A DNA stretch of 64,000 nt from Nocardia albiluteola (GTDB lineage: Bacteria > Actinomycetota > Actinomycetes > Mycobacteriales > Mycobacteriaceae), in NCBI RefSeq assembly GCF_018860155.1, contig NZ_JAHKNI010000013.1, positions 1 through 64,000 of the forward strand. The letters run 5' to 3'. Below, piece after piece: positions 1 to 8,789 of the stretch. The position numbers were made by a program, and so were the translations under genes. The notes below the pieces were generated by a model that was not told where the DNA came from, ran no database searches, and saw only the letters and a program-made list of their open reading frames with translations. Positions within the stretch are counted from its first letter, which is position 1, and the number at the start of each line of letters is the position of its first letter.

Positions 1-315
1 CGCCAGCCGGAAAATAGCTGACAAAAATGTCCGACACCCACACGGGGGTGTAAGCGCCGGAACCAAAATAAATATTTGGCACTGACATTCATCGACACAC
101 TATTGAGTTCTCAAAGAACACACGCACACACCATCTCGCGAGATTTTATCTCGGTTGATCAGTGAGGCAACTTTTCAAGCTTAGCGCAACCTTCAATCCC
201 GAACCAAATCGGGTTCTGAAGTCGAGCTAGTGTGAGTGCCAGGCGCTCCTCGTCCAACCTCGTTTCCCAGGCCTTTCGGCTCCGGGTCGGTGTCCGTGTC
301 GCTCTGACCTGGAAT
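1..315 (-). other. 5' leader of a ribosomal RNA operon (16S gene lies beyond the left edge)
   Basis: Seen: AT-richer non-coding DNA downstream, in minus-strand sense, of an rrn-type promoter. It holds an antitermination-like element (97-120) and several short inverted repeats that could form the 16S processing stem. No open frame of note. Known: mycobacterial rrn leaders have this order: promoter, boxB/boxA/boxC, then 16S. Inferred: the 16S gene begins just outside the window and is read leftwards. No part of the mature 16S sequence is recognisable here, so no rRNA feature is called. Confidence 0.7.
97..120 (-). promoter_or_regulatory. rrn antitermination element (boxA/boxC-like)
   Basis: The minus strand reads TTTGAGAACTCAATAGTGT, the sequence found in mycobacterial and related rrn leaders and spacers, where boxA binds Nus factors and stops early termination. 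The position between an rrn-like promoter and the window edge fits a pre-16S leader. Confidence 0.7.
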
Positions 316-345
316 AAGTTACGCGGCAGGCGGTTTCAATGTCAA
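316..345 (-). promoter_or_regulatory. rrn-type sigma-A promoter
   Basis: Minus strand: TTGACA (345-340) and TAACTT (321-316) separated by 18 bases, a near-consensus -35 and an actinobacterial TANNNT -10. It reads leftwards into the leader and, presumably, the 16S gene. It is divergent from the alpha/beta hydrolase gene at 460. Confidence 0.7.
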
Positions 346-459
346 ATCGCCTGGTCACGCGGCCAAATGGTCACCGATACCTAAGCACGACAGATTCCCC
401 GCCACCCGGATCTTCCTAATGTTGCGGTGAGTACGAACCAATTCCCGAAGGAGTCATCC

Positions 460-1263
460 ATGAGCGACGCAATCGTCCGCTCCGAGGCCACTCTCTCCCG
501 TCCCGATGCAGACCTCACCTACGACGACACCGGTCGGGGACCGGTGCTCCTCTACGCACACGGCGTTTTCATGAGCCGGGCGGAGGACGAACGACTCGGG
601 GTCATGGATTGGTCGCCGGTCATAGCGCGGGGCAACCGGCTGGTGCGCTACGACGCGCGCGGGCACGGCCGCTCGACCGGACGCCCGGTGGCGCTGGACT
701 ATTCCTTCGCCCATCTGGCCGACGACCTACTCGCCATGGCCGACCATGTGCAGCCGCACGCACCGATCCGCGCGGCCGGGGCGTCGATGGGCGCGGCCAC
801 CCTGCTGCATGCGGTCGTGCGGAATCCGGACCGCTTCGAACGACTGATCCTCATCATTCCGCCGACGGCCTGGGCGGCCCGCCGCGCTCAGGCGTCGGCC
901 TACTCGGCGCAGGCTGACGTGGTCGCACAGGCGGGCAAGGACGCCCTGGTCGCCGCCATGCGCAACATCCCGGCCCCACCGGCTCTGGCCGATTGCCCCG
1001 GCTGGCCGCTGCTGCCCGATGTCACCGAGGCGCTGCTGCCGTCGGTGATGCGCGGGATCGGCAGCTCCGATCTCCCCGATACCGACGCCCTCGCCCGGCT
1101 GCAGCACCCAGCCCTTCTGCTGACCTGGAGCGAGGATCCGGTGCATCCGACCGCAACCGCCGAGCAGCTGCACGGCCTGCTCCCGAACAGTCGCCTCCAT
1201 ATCGCGACCACCCCGCAAGACCTGACCGACTGGCCCACCCACATTGCCGAGTTCCTCGCCTGA
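460..1263 (+). CDS. alpha/beta hydrolase
   Basis: Protein of 267 aa with the alpha/beta-hydrolase order: an HGV oxyanion segment near the N-terminus, the nucleophile elbow GASMG, and a late acidic segment (WSEDPVHP) that could carry the catalytic Asp. ATG at 460 was chosen over the in-frame GTG at 427 because GAAGGAG (447-453) lies six bases before it. Odd: where the catalytic His is expected, about a dozen residues from the C-terminus, the sequence reads TPQDLTDWP without a His. The protein may be a non-classical or inactive member. Substrate unknown. It is convergent with groEL, and a hairpin at 1271-1310 separates them. Confidence 0.85.
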   Translation: MSDAIVRSEATLSRPDADLTYDDTGRGPVLLYAHGVFMSRAEDERLGVMDWSPVIARGNRLVRYDARGHGRSTGRPVALDYSFAHLADDLLAMADHVQPHAPIRAAGASMGAATLLHAVVRNPDRFERLILIIPPTAWAARRAQASAYSAQADVVAQAGKDALVAAMRNIPAPPALADCPGWPLLPDVTEALLPSVMRGIGSSDLPDTDALARLQHPALLLTWSEDPVHPTATAEQLHGLLPNSRLHIATTPQDLTDWPTHIAEFLA

Positions 1264-1270
1264 ACGAACG

Positions 1271-1310
1271 CCGGAGGCCGGCCCACCTCGTGAGATGAAC
1301 CGGCCTCCGG
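1271..1310. terminator. bidirectional hairpin terminator
   Basis: Perfect 11-bp arms CCGGAGGCCGG (1271-1281) and CCGGCCTCCGG (1300-1310) with an 18-base loop, between the convergent hydrolase and groEL genes. There is no long T-run, as is usual in high-GC actinobacteria. Confidence 0.7.
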
Positions 1311-1338
1311 ATCGAAACAGGTTGCCGAACGGCGGGAC

Positions 1339-2964
<1,626 letters not shown>

Positions 2965-3068
2965 TGCGTTGAGATCCTCCAGATCAGGGGATTGACACGA
3001 TCTGGCCAGGTTCGGTGCCCGCGACGGACGACCGAGGGTGTCATGGCTCCCGGTCTCACCATCCCGAC

Positions 3069-3095
3069 CTGGCACTCACAGGTTTGGAGTGCCAG
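3069..3095. promoter_or_regulatory. CIRCE operator 1 (HrcA site)
   Basis: CTGGCACTC - nine bases - GAGTGCCAG: perfect 9-bp arms with the canonical spacer, differing from consensus TTAGCACTC only at the outer bases. It lies about 105 bases upstream of the groEL start. Confidence 0.92.
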
Positions 3096-3103
3096 AACCA
3101 TTT

Positions 3104-3130
3104 TTAGCACTCGCCAGTACCGAGTGCAAG
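3104..3130. promoter_or_regulatory. CIRCE operator 2 (HrcA site)
   Basis: TTAGCACTC - nine bases - GAGTGCAAG. The left arm is exact consensus and the right arm has one mismatch to perfect symmetry. Its centre is 35 bp from that of the first CIRCE, a tandem arrangement known upstream of actinobacterial groEL genes. Confidence 0.9.
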
Positions 3131-3169
3131 GTTGAGCAGAACGCTCCGGCGGGGGTTACCTCGACGAAG

Positions 3170-3460
3170 TCAGGTATCGGTGACCCGCAATGCGAGTGCG
3201 AGGAAGGCATCGGCGCGGCGCTCCTCGGGCGTGCGCGGCTCGCCGCGGTCGACGGTCACCTGCAGTGCGTCGTGCAGCAGCAACTCGGCCTCGATGCGCA
3301 TGATGGCGCGGATGAACGGCGGCGCGACCTCGGGCGGAAGATCCCCGTTGACGATGTAGCTGCCGTCGGGACCGGACTCGGTCTCGACATAGGTCAGCGC
3401 TCGCAGCAGGTCAGTTCGGAGTTCCCCTGCGATCATGTCGGAATCGGTGTCATCCGCCAT
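3170..3460 (-). CDS. small conserved acidic protein of unknown function
   Basis: 96 aa from ATG 3460; a GTG at 3466 is two codons earlier. AGGA lies about eight bases before the ATG. The protein is acidic and predicted mostly helical, with no signal peptide, membrane segment or recognisable catalytic motif. A central segment reads YIVNGDLPPEVAPPFIRAIM. It is divergent from the methyltransferase at 3553. No family recognised. Confidence 0.65.
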   Translation of the reverse strand: MADDTDSDMIAGELRTDLLRALTYVETESGPDGSYIVNGDLPPEVAPPFIRAIMRIEAELLLHDALQVTVDRGEPRTPEERRADAFLALALRVTDT

Positions 3461-3490
3461 AGCCACATCCTATCCGGACAACTCTTGCGC

Positions 3491-3527
3491 AACCGTATTT
3501 CGCCTTTTAAAGTACGTACGTACGGTT
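3491..3527. promoter_or_regulatory. operator-like inverted repeat between divergent genes
   Basis: Outer arms AACCGTA (3491-3497) and TACGGTT (3521-3527) enclose a self-complementary 12-mer GTACGTACGTAC (3512-3523), just upstream of the methyltransferase. The layout resembles a TetR-type operator, but no regulator gene is adjacent. Confidence 0.4.
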
Positions 3528-3552
3528 TGGTAAGCAACGTCAGGAGCTTCCC

Positions 3553-4320
3553 ATGTGGGATCCGCAGCAGTATCTGGCCTTCGACGACCACCGCTCCCGC
3601 CCATTTTTCGAATTGCTCTCGCGCATCGGCGCCGAGCGCCCTCGGCGTGTCGCCGATCTCGGGTGCGGCCCCGGCCATCTGACCGCCGCGCTGTCGCAGC
3701 GCTGGCCCGAGGCGGTCGTCGAGGCCTCGGACTCCTCGCCCGACATGGTGGCCGCGGCCCGTGCCCGTGGGGTGCACGCGACGCTGCTGGACGTGCGGGA
3801 CTGGGCGCCCGAACCCGACACCGATGTAGTCGTGTCGAATGCGGTGCTGCAGTGGGTCCCCGGCCATCCGACGCTGCTGGACGAATGGGCGCGCAAGCTA
3901 CCGCCCGCCGCCTGGCTCGCGATCCAGGTGCCCGGCAACTTCGATGCGCCCTCGCACCGCAGCATTCGCGAGCTCGCCGCCCGGGACGAGTGGAGCGAGC
4001 GCCTCGAACCGGCCGGAATTCTGCAGCCGCGCAACGTTCTCGATCCCGCCGGCTACGCCGCCGTGCTGGCCGCCGCCGGATGCGCAGTGGACGCCTGGGA
4101 GACCACGTATCTGCAGCGCCTCACCGGAGACGATCCGGTGCTCACCTGGGTCAAGGGCACCGCGCTGCGGCCGGTGCGCGACGCCCTCGACGACGCCGCC
4201 TGGGATCGATTCACCGCCGAGCTGGGTTCGATGCTGCGCGAGGCGTATCCGCGCCAGGCCGACGGGACGACGTGGCTGCCGTTCCGCCGGGTATTCGCCG
4301 TGGCGCGCACGCCGCACTGA
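3553..4320 (+). CDS. tam: trans-aconitate 2-methyltransferase-like SAM methyltransferase
   Basis: 255 aa. Class I SAM-dependent methyltransferase of the Tam family, which methylates trans-aconitate, an inhibitor of the citric acid cycle. The family start MWDPQQYLAF is followed by the SAM-binding motif VADLGCGPGHLT (about residue 33), an acidic segment after the second strand (EASDSSPDM) and the NAVLQWVPGH segment. AGGAG lies six bases before the ATG. It stands alone, divergent from the 96-aa gene, and ends at a strong hairpin. The assignment rests on family likeness; substrate is inferred. Confidence 0.85.
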   Translation: MWDPQQYLAFDDHRSRPFFELLSRIGAERPRRVADLGCGPGHLTAALSQRWPEAVVEASDSSPDMVAAARARGVHATLLDVRDWAPEPDTDVVVSNAVLQWVPGHPTLLDEWARKLPPAAWLAIQVPGNFDAPSHRSIRELAARDEWSERLEPAGILQPRNVLDPAGYAAVLAAAGCAVDAWETTYLQRLTGDDPVLTWVKGTALRPVRDALDDAAWDRFTAELGSMLREAYPRQADGTTWLPFRRVFAVARTPH

Positions 4321-4331
4321 CATCGCACCGA

Positions 4332-4366
4332 AGGGCCGCGCCGGCAGACTCACCCGGCGCGGCCCT
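4332..4366. terminator. bidirectional hairpin terminator
   Basis: Perfect 13-bp arms AGGGCCGCGCCGG (4332-4344) and CCGGCGCGGCCCT (4354-4366) with a 9-base loop, between the convergent methyltransferase and clpC2-like genes. Confidence 0.75.
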
Positions 4367-4439
4367 GACGTATTCGCCCGCACCCGTTATGTGCACCGCC
4401 CGTGGCACACAAGGGTTTCGCTGGACGCCGATTACCGGC

Positions 4440-5342
4440 TCACGGCTGCGGCGGTACGGGCGGCGGCGGGGACATCGGGGGCTGCGGGCCACGTGGATGC
4501 TCGGGCGCAAAGTGTGGCGGCGGATGCCCGGGCGCATGCGGCGGAGCGGGCACCTGCCCCGGCGGCGGCGGAGCGACGGGCGGCGGCACGGAACCGGGCG
4601 CCTGCGGCGGCGGGGGCGCCTGCCCGGGCCGCACCGGCTGCTGCAACAACTGCCCCAGCTGGGCGATGATCGTCTTCTCCATGTCGGCGTGGTCGAGGCC
4701 GAGACCGGACAGGATCCCGGAGCCGTCCTCCTGCTCCAGCAGCGCGAGAAGCTCGTGCTCGGTGCCGATGTAGTTGGTGCCCAGGCGCAGTGCCTGCCGG
4801 TAGGTGAGTTCGAGGACCTTGCGTGCCTGGCCGTCGAACGGAATGAGCGCGGGCAGTTCGTCGGCGGTCGGCGGCAGCGCCGCCTCGGCGACCCGGCGTA
4901 CCGCATCCAGGCTGATCCCCTTGGCGATGATCACCTGCGCCGCGAGTCCTTCCGGCTGACTGAGCAATCCGAGCACCAGATGTTCGACCTGAATCTCCGG
5001 ATTGCCTGCCCGCCGCGCCTCCCCCTGCGCCGCCACCACGACCTTGCGCGCCCGGTCGGTGAACCGAGCGAATCCGGCATTGGGATCCATGGCCGAGTCG
5101 CCGCCCTTGGGCACGAACCGCTTCTGGGCGGCCTGCTTGGTAACGCCCATGCTGCGGCCGATATCGGTCCACGAGGCGCCCGAGCGGCGGGCCTGATCGA
5201 CGAAGTGCCCGATCAGATGATCGGCCACCTCACTGAGGTGCCCCGCGGTCACCACCGCGTCGGCGAGTTGTTCCAGGGGGTCGTCGGGACGTGCCCGTTT
5301 GATGCCCTCGATCAGATCGTCGAGGCGAATATTTGCTGTCAT
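4440..5342 (-). CDS. clpC2: ClpC2-like protein: DNA-binding helix-turn-helix plus two Clp N-domains
   Basis: 300 aa. Residues 1-80 carry a helix-turn-helix-like segment (SWTDIGRSMGVTKQAAQKRF, about 57-76). Two ClpC N-domain-like repeats follow (about 91-155 and 168-230), then a proline-rich tail (about 235-300, largely P, A, G and H) longer than in the M. tuberculosis protein as I recall it. There is no AAA ATPase module, so it is not an unfoldase. Known: mycobacterial ClpC2 (Rv2667) has this build, protects against ClpC1-targeting antibiotics by capturing them, and controls its own expression. Inferred: the same role here. A symmetric operator overlapping the promoter sits directly upstream. 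No clear Shine-Dalgarno sequence is seen; the transcript may be leaderless. Confidence 0.88.
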   Translation of the reverse strand: MTANIRLDDLIEGIKRARPDDPLEQLADAVVTAGHLSEVADHLIGHFVDQARRSGASWTDIGRSMGVTKQAAQKRFVPKGGDSAMDPNAGFARFTDRARKVVVAAQGEARRAGNPEIQVEHLVLGLLSQPEGLAAQVIIAKGISLDAVRRVAEAALPPTADELPALIPFDGQARKVLELTYRQALRLGTNYIGTEHELLALLEQEDGSGILSGLGLDHADMEKTIIAQLGQLLQQPVRPGQAPPPPQAPGSVPPPVAPPPPGQVPAPPHAPGHPPPHFAPEHPRGPQPPMSPPPPVPPQP

Positions 5343-5344
5343 GC

Positions 5345-5390
5345 GTCAACTCTAGGTTGACTTTGAGATCAAAGTCAACGATTGGTTGAC
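5345..5390 (-). promoter_or_regulatory. four-half-site operator overlapping the clpC2 promoter
   Basis: Seen: GTCAAC (5345-5350), 5 bases, GTTGAC (5356-5361), 12 bases, GTCAAC (5374-5379), 5 bases, GTTGAC (5385-5390), a mirror-symmetric set. The central part is a 24-bp palindrome with 11-bp arms (5356-5379). On the minus strand TTGACT (5378-5373) and TAGAGT (5354-5349) are 18 bases apart and form a plausible promoter whose start would fall at about the ATG. Inferred: binding of the ClpC2 helix-turn-helix here would block its own transcription. Confidence 0.75.
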
Positions 5391-5495
5391 GGCTATTGTG
5401 AGTCGGCCGACACGCGCACTCCTGCAGAACCCGCTCGCGGAGTCCAATACCCTGCAGGGGCGAGGTACGCCCCCAACCGGCCCTGATAGGTGGAT

Positions 5496-6311
5496 ATGTC
5501 CGTAATCAGACAGACAATCGCAGTCGCCGCGGCCCTGGCCGCAACCCTCACCGTGCACCTGCCCGCGGCCTCGGCCCAGTCCCAGGCCCTGGATCCGGCG
5601 CTGGTCACCCGCGCCGCCGCGGCCGACGGCTATGCCAAGACCCGCCCCGGCATCACCGGCATCGTCGTGTTCGACCGCAAGACCGGCGCCATGTGGCAGA
5701 ACGGCAATGCGAACAACCAGGTGTGGGCCGAGTCCACCGAGAAACTGGAGATGGTCGCGAGCCTGCTGCTGCGCAACGAATCCGGAGCGATCTCGCTGTC
5801 CGCGTCGGACCGCGACCTGATGCACCGGATGCTGAACGTCAGCGACGACGATGCCGCCGATGCGCTGTGGAAGCGTTACGGCGGCGCGAGTTTCGCCCGG
5901 GACCTGGGCCGATTCGGCATGACGTCGTCGACATTCCGGGACGCGCAGCCGTATTGGGGCTGGATGAAGACCACGGCCGCCGACCTCGACCGGCTGATCA
6001 ATTCCGCGCTGGCCCAACTGAACCCCGCCGACCGCACCTACCTGATCAACGAGATGCGTGGGGTCGGCGGCGTGCAGCAGTGGGGCGTGTGGGGTGCGGG
6101 CCCCGCGGCCCGGCCGGGCAACAAGGACGGCTGGTCTCCCGACAACGCCGACGGTTCCTGGAACGACAACTCCGTCGGCTTCGTCGGCCCGGACGAGCGC
6201 TACACCGTGGCCATCACCTGCAACACCCAGACGGTCGCGAACGGCGACCAGACCGGCAGGGACACCGACAGCCAGGTCGCGAAGATCCTGTTCGGCGGCT
6301 ACTTCGGCTGA
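5496..6311 (+). CDS. secreted serine hydrolase with beta-lactamase-like fold
   Basis: 271 aa from ATG 5496; GTG at 5490 is two codons earlier and neither has an ideal ribosome site. The N-terminus is a signal peptide (hydrophobic run ending near PAASAQ). The mature part shows a degraded set of class A beta-lactamase/penicillin-binding motifs: SxxK as STEK (about residue 80), SDD in place of SDN about 50 residues later, and KDG in place of KTG near residue 210. Known: such proteins occur in Nocardia and relatives without proven beta-lactamase activity. Inferred: exported serine hydrolase; whether it hydrolyses beta-lactams is unknown. Confidence 0.7.
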   Translation: MSVIRQTIAVAAALAATLTVHLPAASAQSQALDPALVTRAAAADGYAKTRPGITGIVVFDRKTGAMWQNGNANNQVWAESTEKLEMVASLLLRNESGAISLSASDRDLMHRMLNVSDDDAADALWKRYGGASFARDLGRFGMTSSTFRDAQPYWGWMKTTAADLDRLINSALAQLNPADRTYLINEMRGVGGVQQWGVWGAGPAARPGNKDGWSPDNADGSWNDNSVGFVGPDERYTVAITCNTQTVANGDQTGRDTDSQVAKILFGGYFG

Positions 6312-6344
6312 GGTGACGCCACTCGCGGAAATCCCGGCGGCGGG

Positions 6345-6785
6345 CTACTTCTGGGCGATTCCGATCGCGACGGCCAGTGGCTCGTTCTGCACGCTGTGCG
6401 CCAGACATACCAGCTTCGCGGTGCCCAGAGCTACATCCGGGCTACCTTGAAACTTGGAGCCGGGGTTTTCCGCGAGAGCCTTTTCCACCACCGACTTCTC
6501 GGTGTCGATGTCCATGTTCCGGAAGGTGCTGCACAGCGTCTGCGAGGCCGGGCCCAGTGTCGACTTGGTCGTTGTCGTCGGGGCGGTCGTCGCGGCGCTC
6601 GCCGTCGCGCTGCCGGACGCGGCGGCGGTGGCAGCGGCAGAGGCGGTCGCGCTGGTCGTGCTGGACCCGCTGGCGGTGTTCGCGGCGTTGTCCTTGCCGC
6701 CGCCGCACGCGGCCAGACCGGTTGCCATGGCGCCGAGCGCAACGATCATCGCGCCACGAGCGACGGTCACCGAAAGTTGTTTCAT
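6345..6785 (-). CDS. lipoprotein of unknown function
   Basis: 146 aa, start MKQLSVTVARG at 6785. A type II signal peptide ends in the lipobox LAAC, so the protein is probably lipid-anchored on the outer face of the membrane. A low-complexity Ser/Thr/Ala linker of about 45 residues follows, then a small C-terminal domain with two Cys (LCSTF and KLVCLA) that could form a disulfide. The open frame extends far upstream, but that part is a shadow of neighbouring genes. Function not recognised. Confidence 0.75.
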   Translation of the reverse strand: MKQLSVTVARGAMIVALGAMATGLAACGGGKDNAANTASGSSTTSATASAAATAAASGSATASAATTAPTTTTKSTLGPASQTLCSTFRNMDIDTEKSVVEKALAENPGSKFQGSPDVALGTAKLVCLAHSVQNEPLAVAIGIAQK

Positions 6786-6897
6786 CTGTGCATATTCCCG
6801 GGTGGTCGGTGGACGCCGGGCTACCCAGCGCGCTCGCAGCGTACCGGGCCGCGAGCGCGCGCGTGCACCGGGTTCGGCCCGGCCACCCGACCGGCGA

Positions 6898-7266
6898 TCA
6901 GTGGATGTGGTTCTGCCAGTCCCGTGGCACCCGCTCGCGCGGGCCGGGCACCGTCTGACCGCGCGGGTGGTGCTCCGGCGGCGCGAGCCTGGGCCCCTCG
7001 CCGAACATCTCCTCGGAGCGGAAGTCGAAGTACCATTCCTCGCCCGGCTCGAAGCTCTGGATGAAGGGATGTCCGGTGGCCGCGAAGTGCTTCGAGGCGT
7101 GCTGCTCCGGCGAGGTGTCGCAACAGCCCACGTGACCGCACTGCGCACACCGCCGCAGATGTACCCACCAGCCCTGCGCCGCTTCGCATTCCGCACACCC
7201 CGGGCCGCTCGGCGGCACCGCCGGATCGATGCCCTCGATCGCGGCATTGTCGGATTCTCTTGTCAT
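6898..7266 (-). CDS. UBP-type zinc-finger protein
   Basis: 122 aa. A ZnF-UBP domain fills residues about 20-100. Metal ligand candidates are C24, C27, C40, C43, C48, C49, H56, H60 and H66, in the CxxC...CxxC...H..H order of the family, followed by EEWYFDF. Known: in eukaryotes ZnF-UBP binds the free C-terminal Gly-Gly of ubiquitin; bacterial members are small and uncharacterised. Its start overlaps the stop of the kinase gene upstream by four bases (ATGA), so the two are co-translated. Inferred: partner or output component of the kinase/reductase pair. Confidence 0.85.
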   Translation of the reverse strand: MTRESDNAAIEGIDPAVPPSGPGCAECEAAQGWWVHLRRCAQCGHVGCCDTSPEQHASKHFAATGHPFIQSFEPGEEWYFDFRSEEMFGEGPRLAPPEHHPRGQTVPGPRERVPRDWQNHIH

Positions 7267-8780
7267 CCTTCACCTCCGGGATTCGTGTCTGCGCCCTGCT
7301 CCTCGACGGGCCGGGCCGGATTCAGCGGCAGCCGCACGATGAACCTCGTATCGCCGGGAACCGACTCGACCCTGATATCGCCGCCGTGCTTCTTGGCCAC
7401 GATACGGAACGAAATATCCAGCCCCAGACCGGTTCCCTCGCCCACCGGCTTGGTGGTGAAGAACGGCTCGAAGATCCGATGCCGCAGCTCGGCGGGCACG
7501 CCGGGACCGGTATCGCCGATCTCGACGACGGCGCACTCGTTCTCGCGGTAGGTGCGCACGGTCAGGGTGCCGTGCCCGTCCATCGCGGCGACCGCGTTGT
7601 CGATCAGATTGGTCCACACCTGATTCAATTCCGCTGCGTAACACGGCACCTGCGGCAGCGTGCGGTCGAAGTCCTTGACCACGGTGATGTCGTCGCCGAT
7701 CTTGCGGGCCAGCATCACCAGCGTGCTCTTGAGCAGCTCGTGGATGTCGACCACCTGGAACGGCGCGCGGTCCATCTGCGAGTACTGCTTGGCCGCATTG
7801 ACCAGCGAGGACATCCGGGTGGTCGAGTCAGTGATCTCGTTCATCAGCAGCTCGGTCTCGACCGTGTAGTTCAGCCAGCGGATCGCGCCCTCGAACACAC
7901 CGCCGTCGCAGCCCTCCAGCGCCCCGGAGATCCGTTCGAGCCAGTCGACGTCGAATCCGGCCTGCACGAAGGTCGGGGCGATGTCCCAGCCGTTGGCGAT
8001 GCCGTGCCCGTCGAGCCAGTCGCCGAGCTCGTCCTCGCGGTCCGCGGTCTCGAGCGGGGTCAGCGTCGGGGCCTTGGCAACCTGGGTGGCCGCCTCCTCC
8101 TGCAGCTGCACCAGCGCCTCGAACGCGGCCGGGGTGAACTTGCCGTGCGCCATCATCTTGAGCTTGTGCCGCATGCCCGCGACCCGGTCCCGCAGCGCCG
8201 AGGTGGCGCGCACCGCCGCGGACGCCGGGTTGTTCAGTTCGTGGGTGAGCCCGGCCGAGAGCTGGCCCAGTGCGAGCAGTCGCTCGCGCTGGCCGATGAT
8301 CTCGTTGCTGTTGCGGTTGCCGAAGAACACGCCCTCCAGCAGATGCAGGGCCATCGGGAACCATTCGCGCATCATCTGCGCGAAGGTCGCGGAATCGAGC
8401 ACGAAGAACTTCGAGGGCTGGGTGACGTAGAACGATCCGTTGTAGTTCTGCTCCACCTTGTCGCCCATATAGGCCATCCAGGCGCCGGAATACGCTCCGC
8501 GATGCCGGGTGCGGACGAGCTCGATCTCCTCGCCACCGGACTGCTTGGTCAGCACGACCTCGCCGTCCATCAGTACGTAGAAGCACGTCGCCGGGTCGCC
8601 CTCGCGGAAAACCAGTCCCGGCTCGAAGGTTTCGACGTGCCCGCCGCGGCACAGCCAGTCCAGCTGGTCGTCGTCGAGCTTCTCGAACAGGAACAGGGTG
8701 CGCAGTTCGTCGGGGTCGCACAGCGTCCGGGTGCTGGTCGCGTTCCCCGAGTCGGACAGGGCCTTCTGAGTATCAGTCAC
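7263..8780 (-). CDS. sensor histidine kinase with N-terminal cyclic-nucleotide-binding domain
   Basis: 505 aa, soluble (no membrane segment). Residues about 20-150 form a cNMP-binding (Crp/CAP-like) beta-roll. The H-box LSAGLTHELNNP gives phospho-acceptor H180. The ATPase part has an N-box (NLIDNAVAAM), a G1 box (DTGPGVP) and a G2 box (GEGTGLGLDIS). It lies between the response-regulator/reductase fusion (9-base gap upstream) and the UBP zinc-finger gene (4-base overlap downstream), which suggests a signalling module. Known: NCBI-style annotation often lists this trio together. Ligand and target are not known. A cyclase gene at 61148 is far away and need not be linked. Confidence 0.9.
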   Translation of the reverse strand: MTDTQKALSDSGNATSTRTLCDPDELRTLFLFEKLDDDQLDWLCRGGHVETFEPGLVFREGDPATCFYVLMDGEVVLTKQSGGEEIELVRTRHRGAYSGAWMAYMGDKVEQNYNGSFYVTQPSKFFVLDSATFAQMMREWFPMALHLLEGVFFGNRNSNEIIGQRERLLALGQLSAGLTHELNNPASAAVRATSALRDRVAGMRHKLKMMAHGKFTPAAFEALVQLQEEAATQVAKAPTLTPLETADREDELGDWLDGHGIANGWDIAPTFVQAGFDVDWLERISGALEGCDGGVFEGAIRWLNYTVETELLMNEITDSTTRMSSLVNAAKQYSQMDRAPFQVVDIHELLKSTLVMLARKIGDDITVVKDFDRTLPQVPCYAAELNQVWTNLIDNAVAAMDGHGTLTVRTYRENECAVVEIGDTGPGVPAELRHRIFEPFFTTKPVGEGTGLGLDISFRIVAKKHGGDIRVESVPGDTRFIVRLPLNPARPVEEQGADTNPGGEG

Positions 8781-8789
8781 AACACTCTC

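Noticed and set aside
3542..5360. 601-codon plus-strand frame across tam
   Set aside because: Arg/Ala-rich shadow in another frame than tam; no motif and it crosses the tam terminator and the clpC2-like gene.
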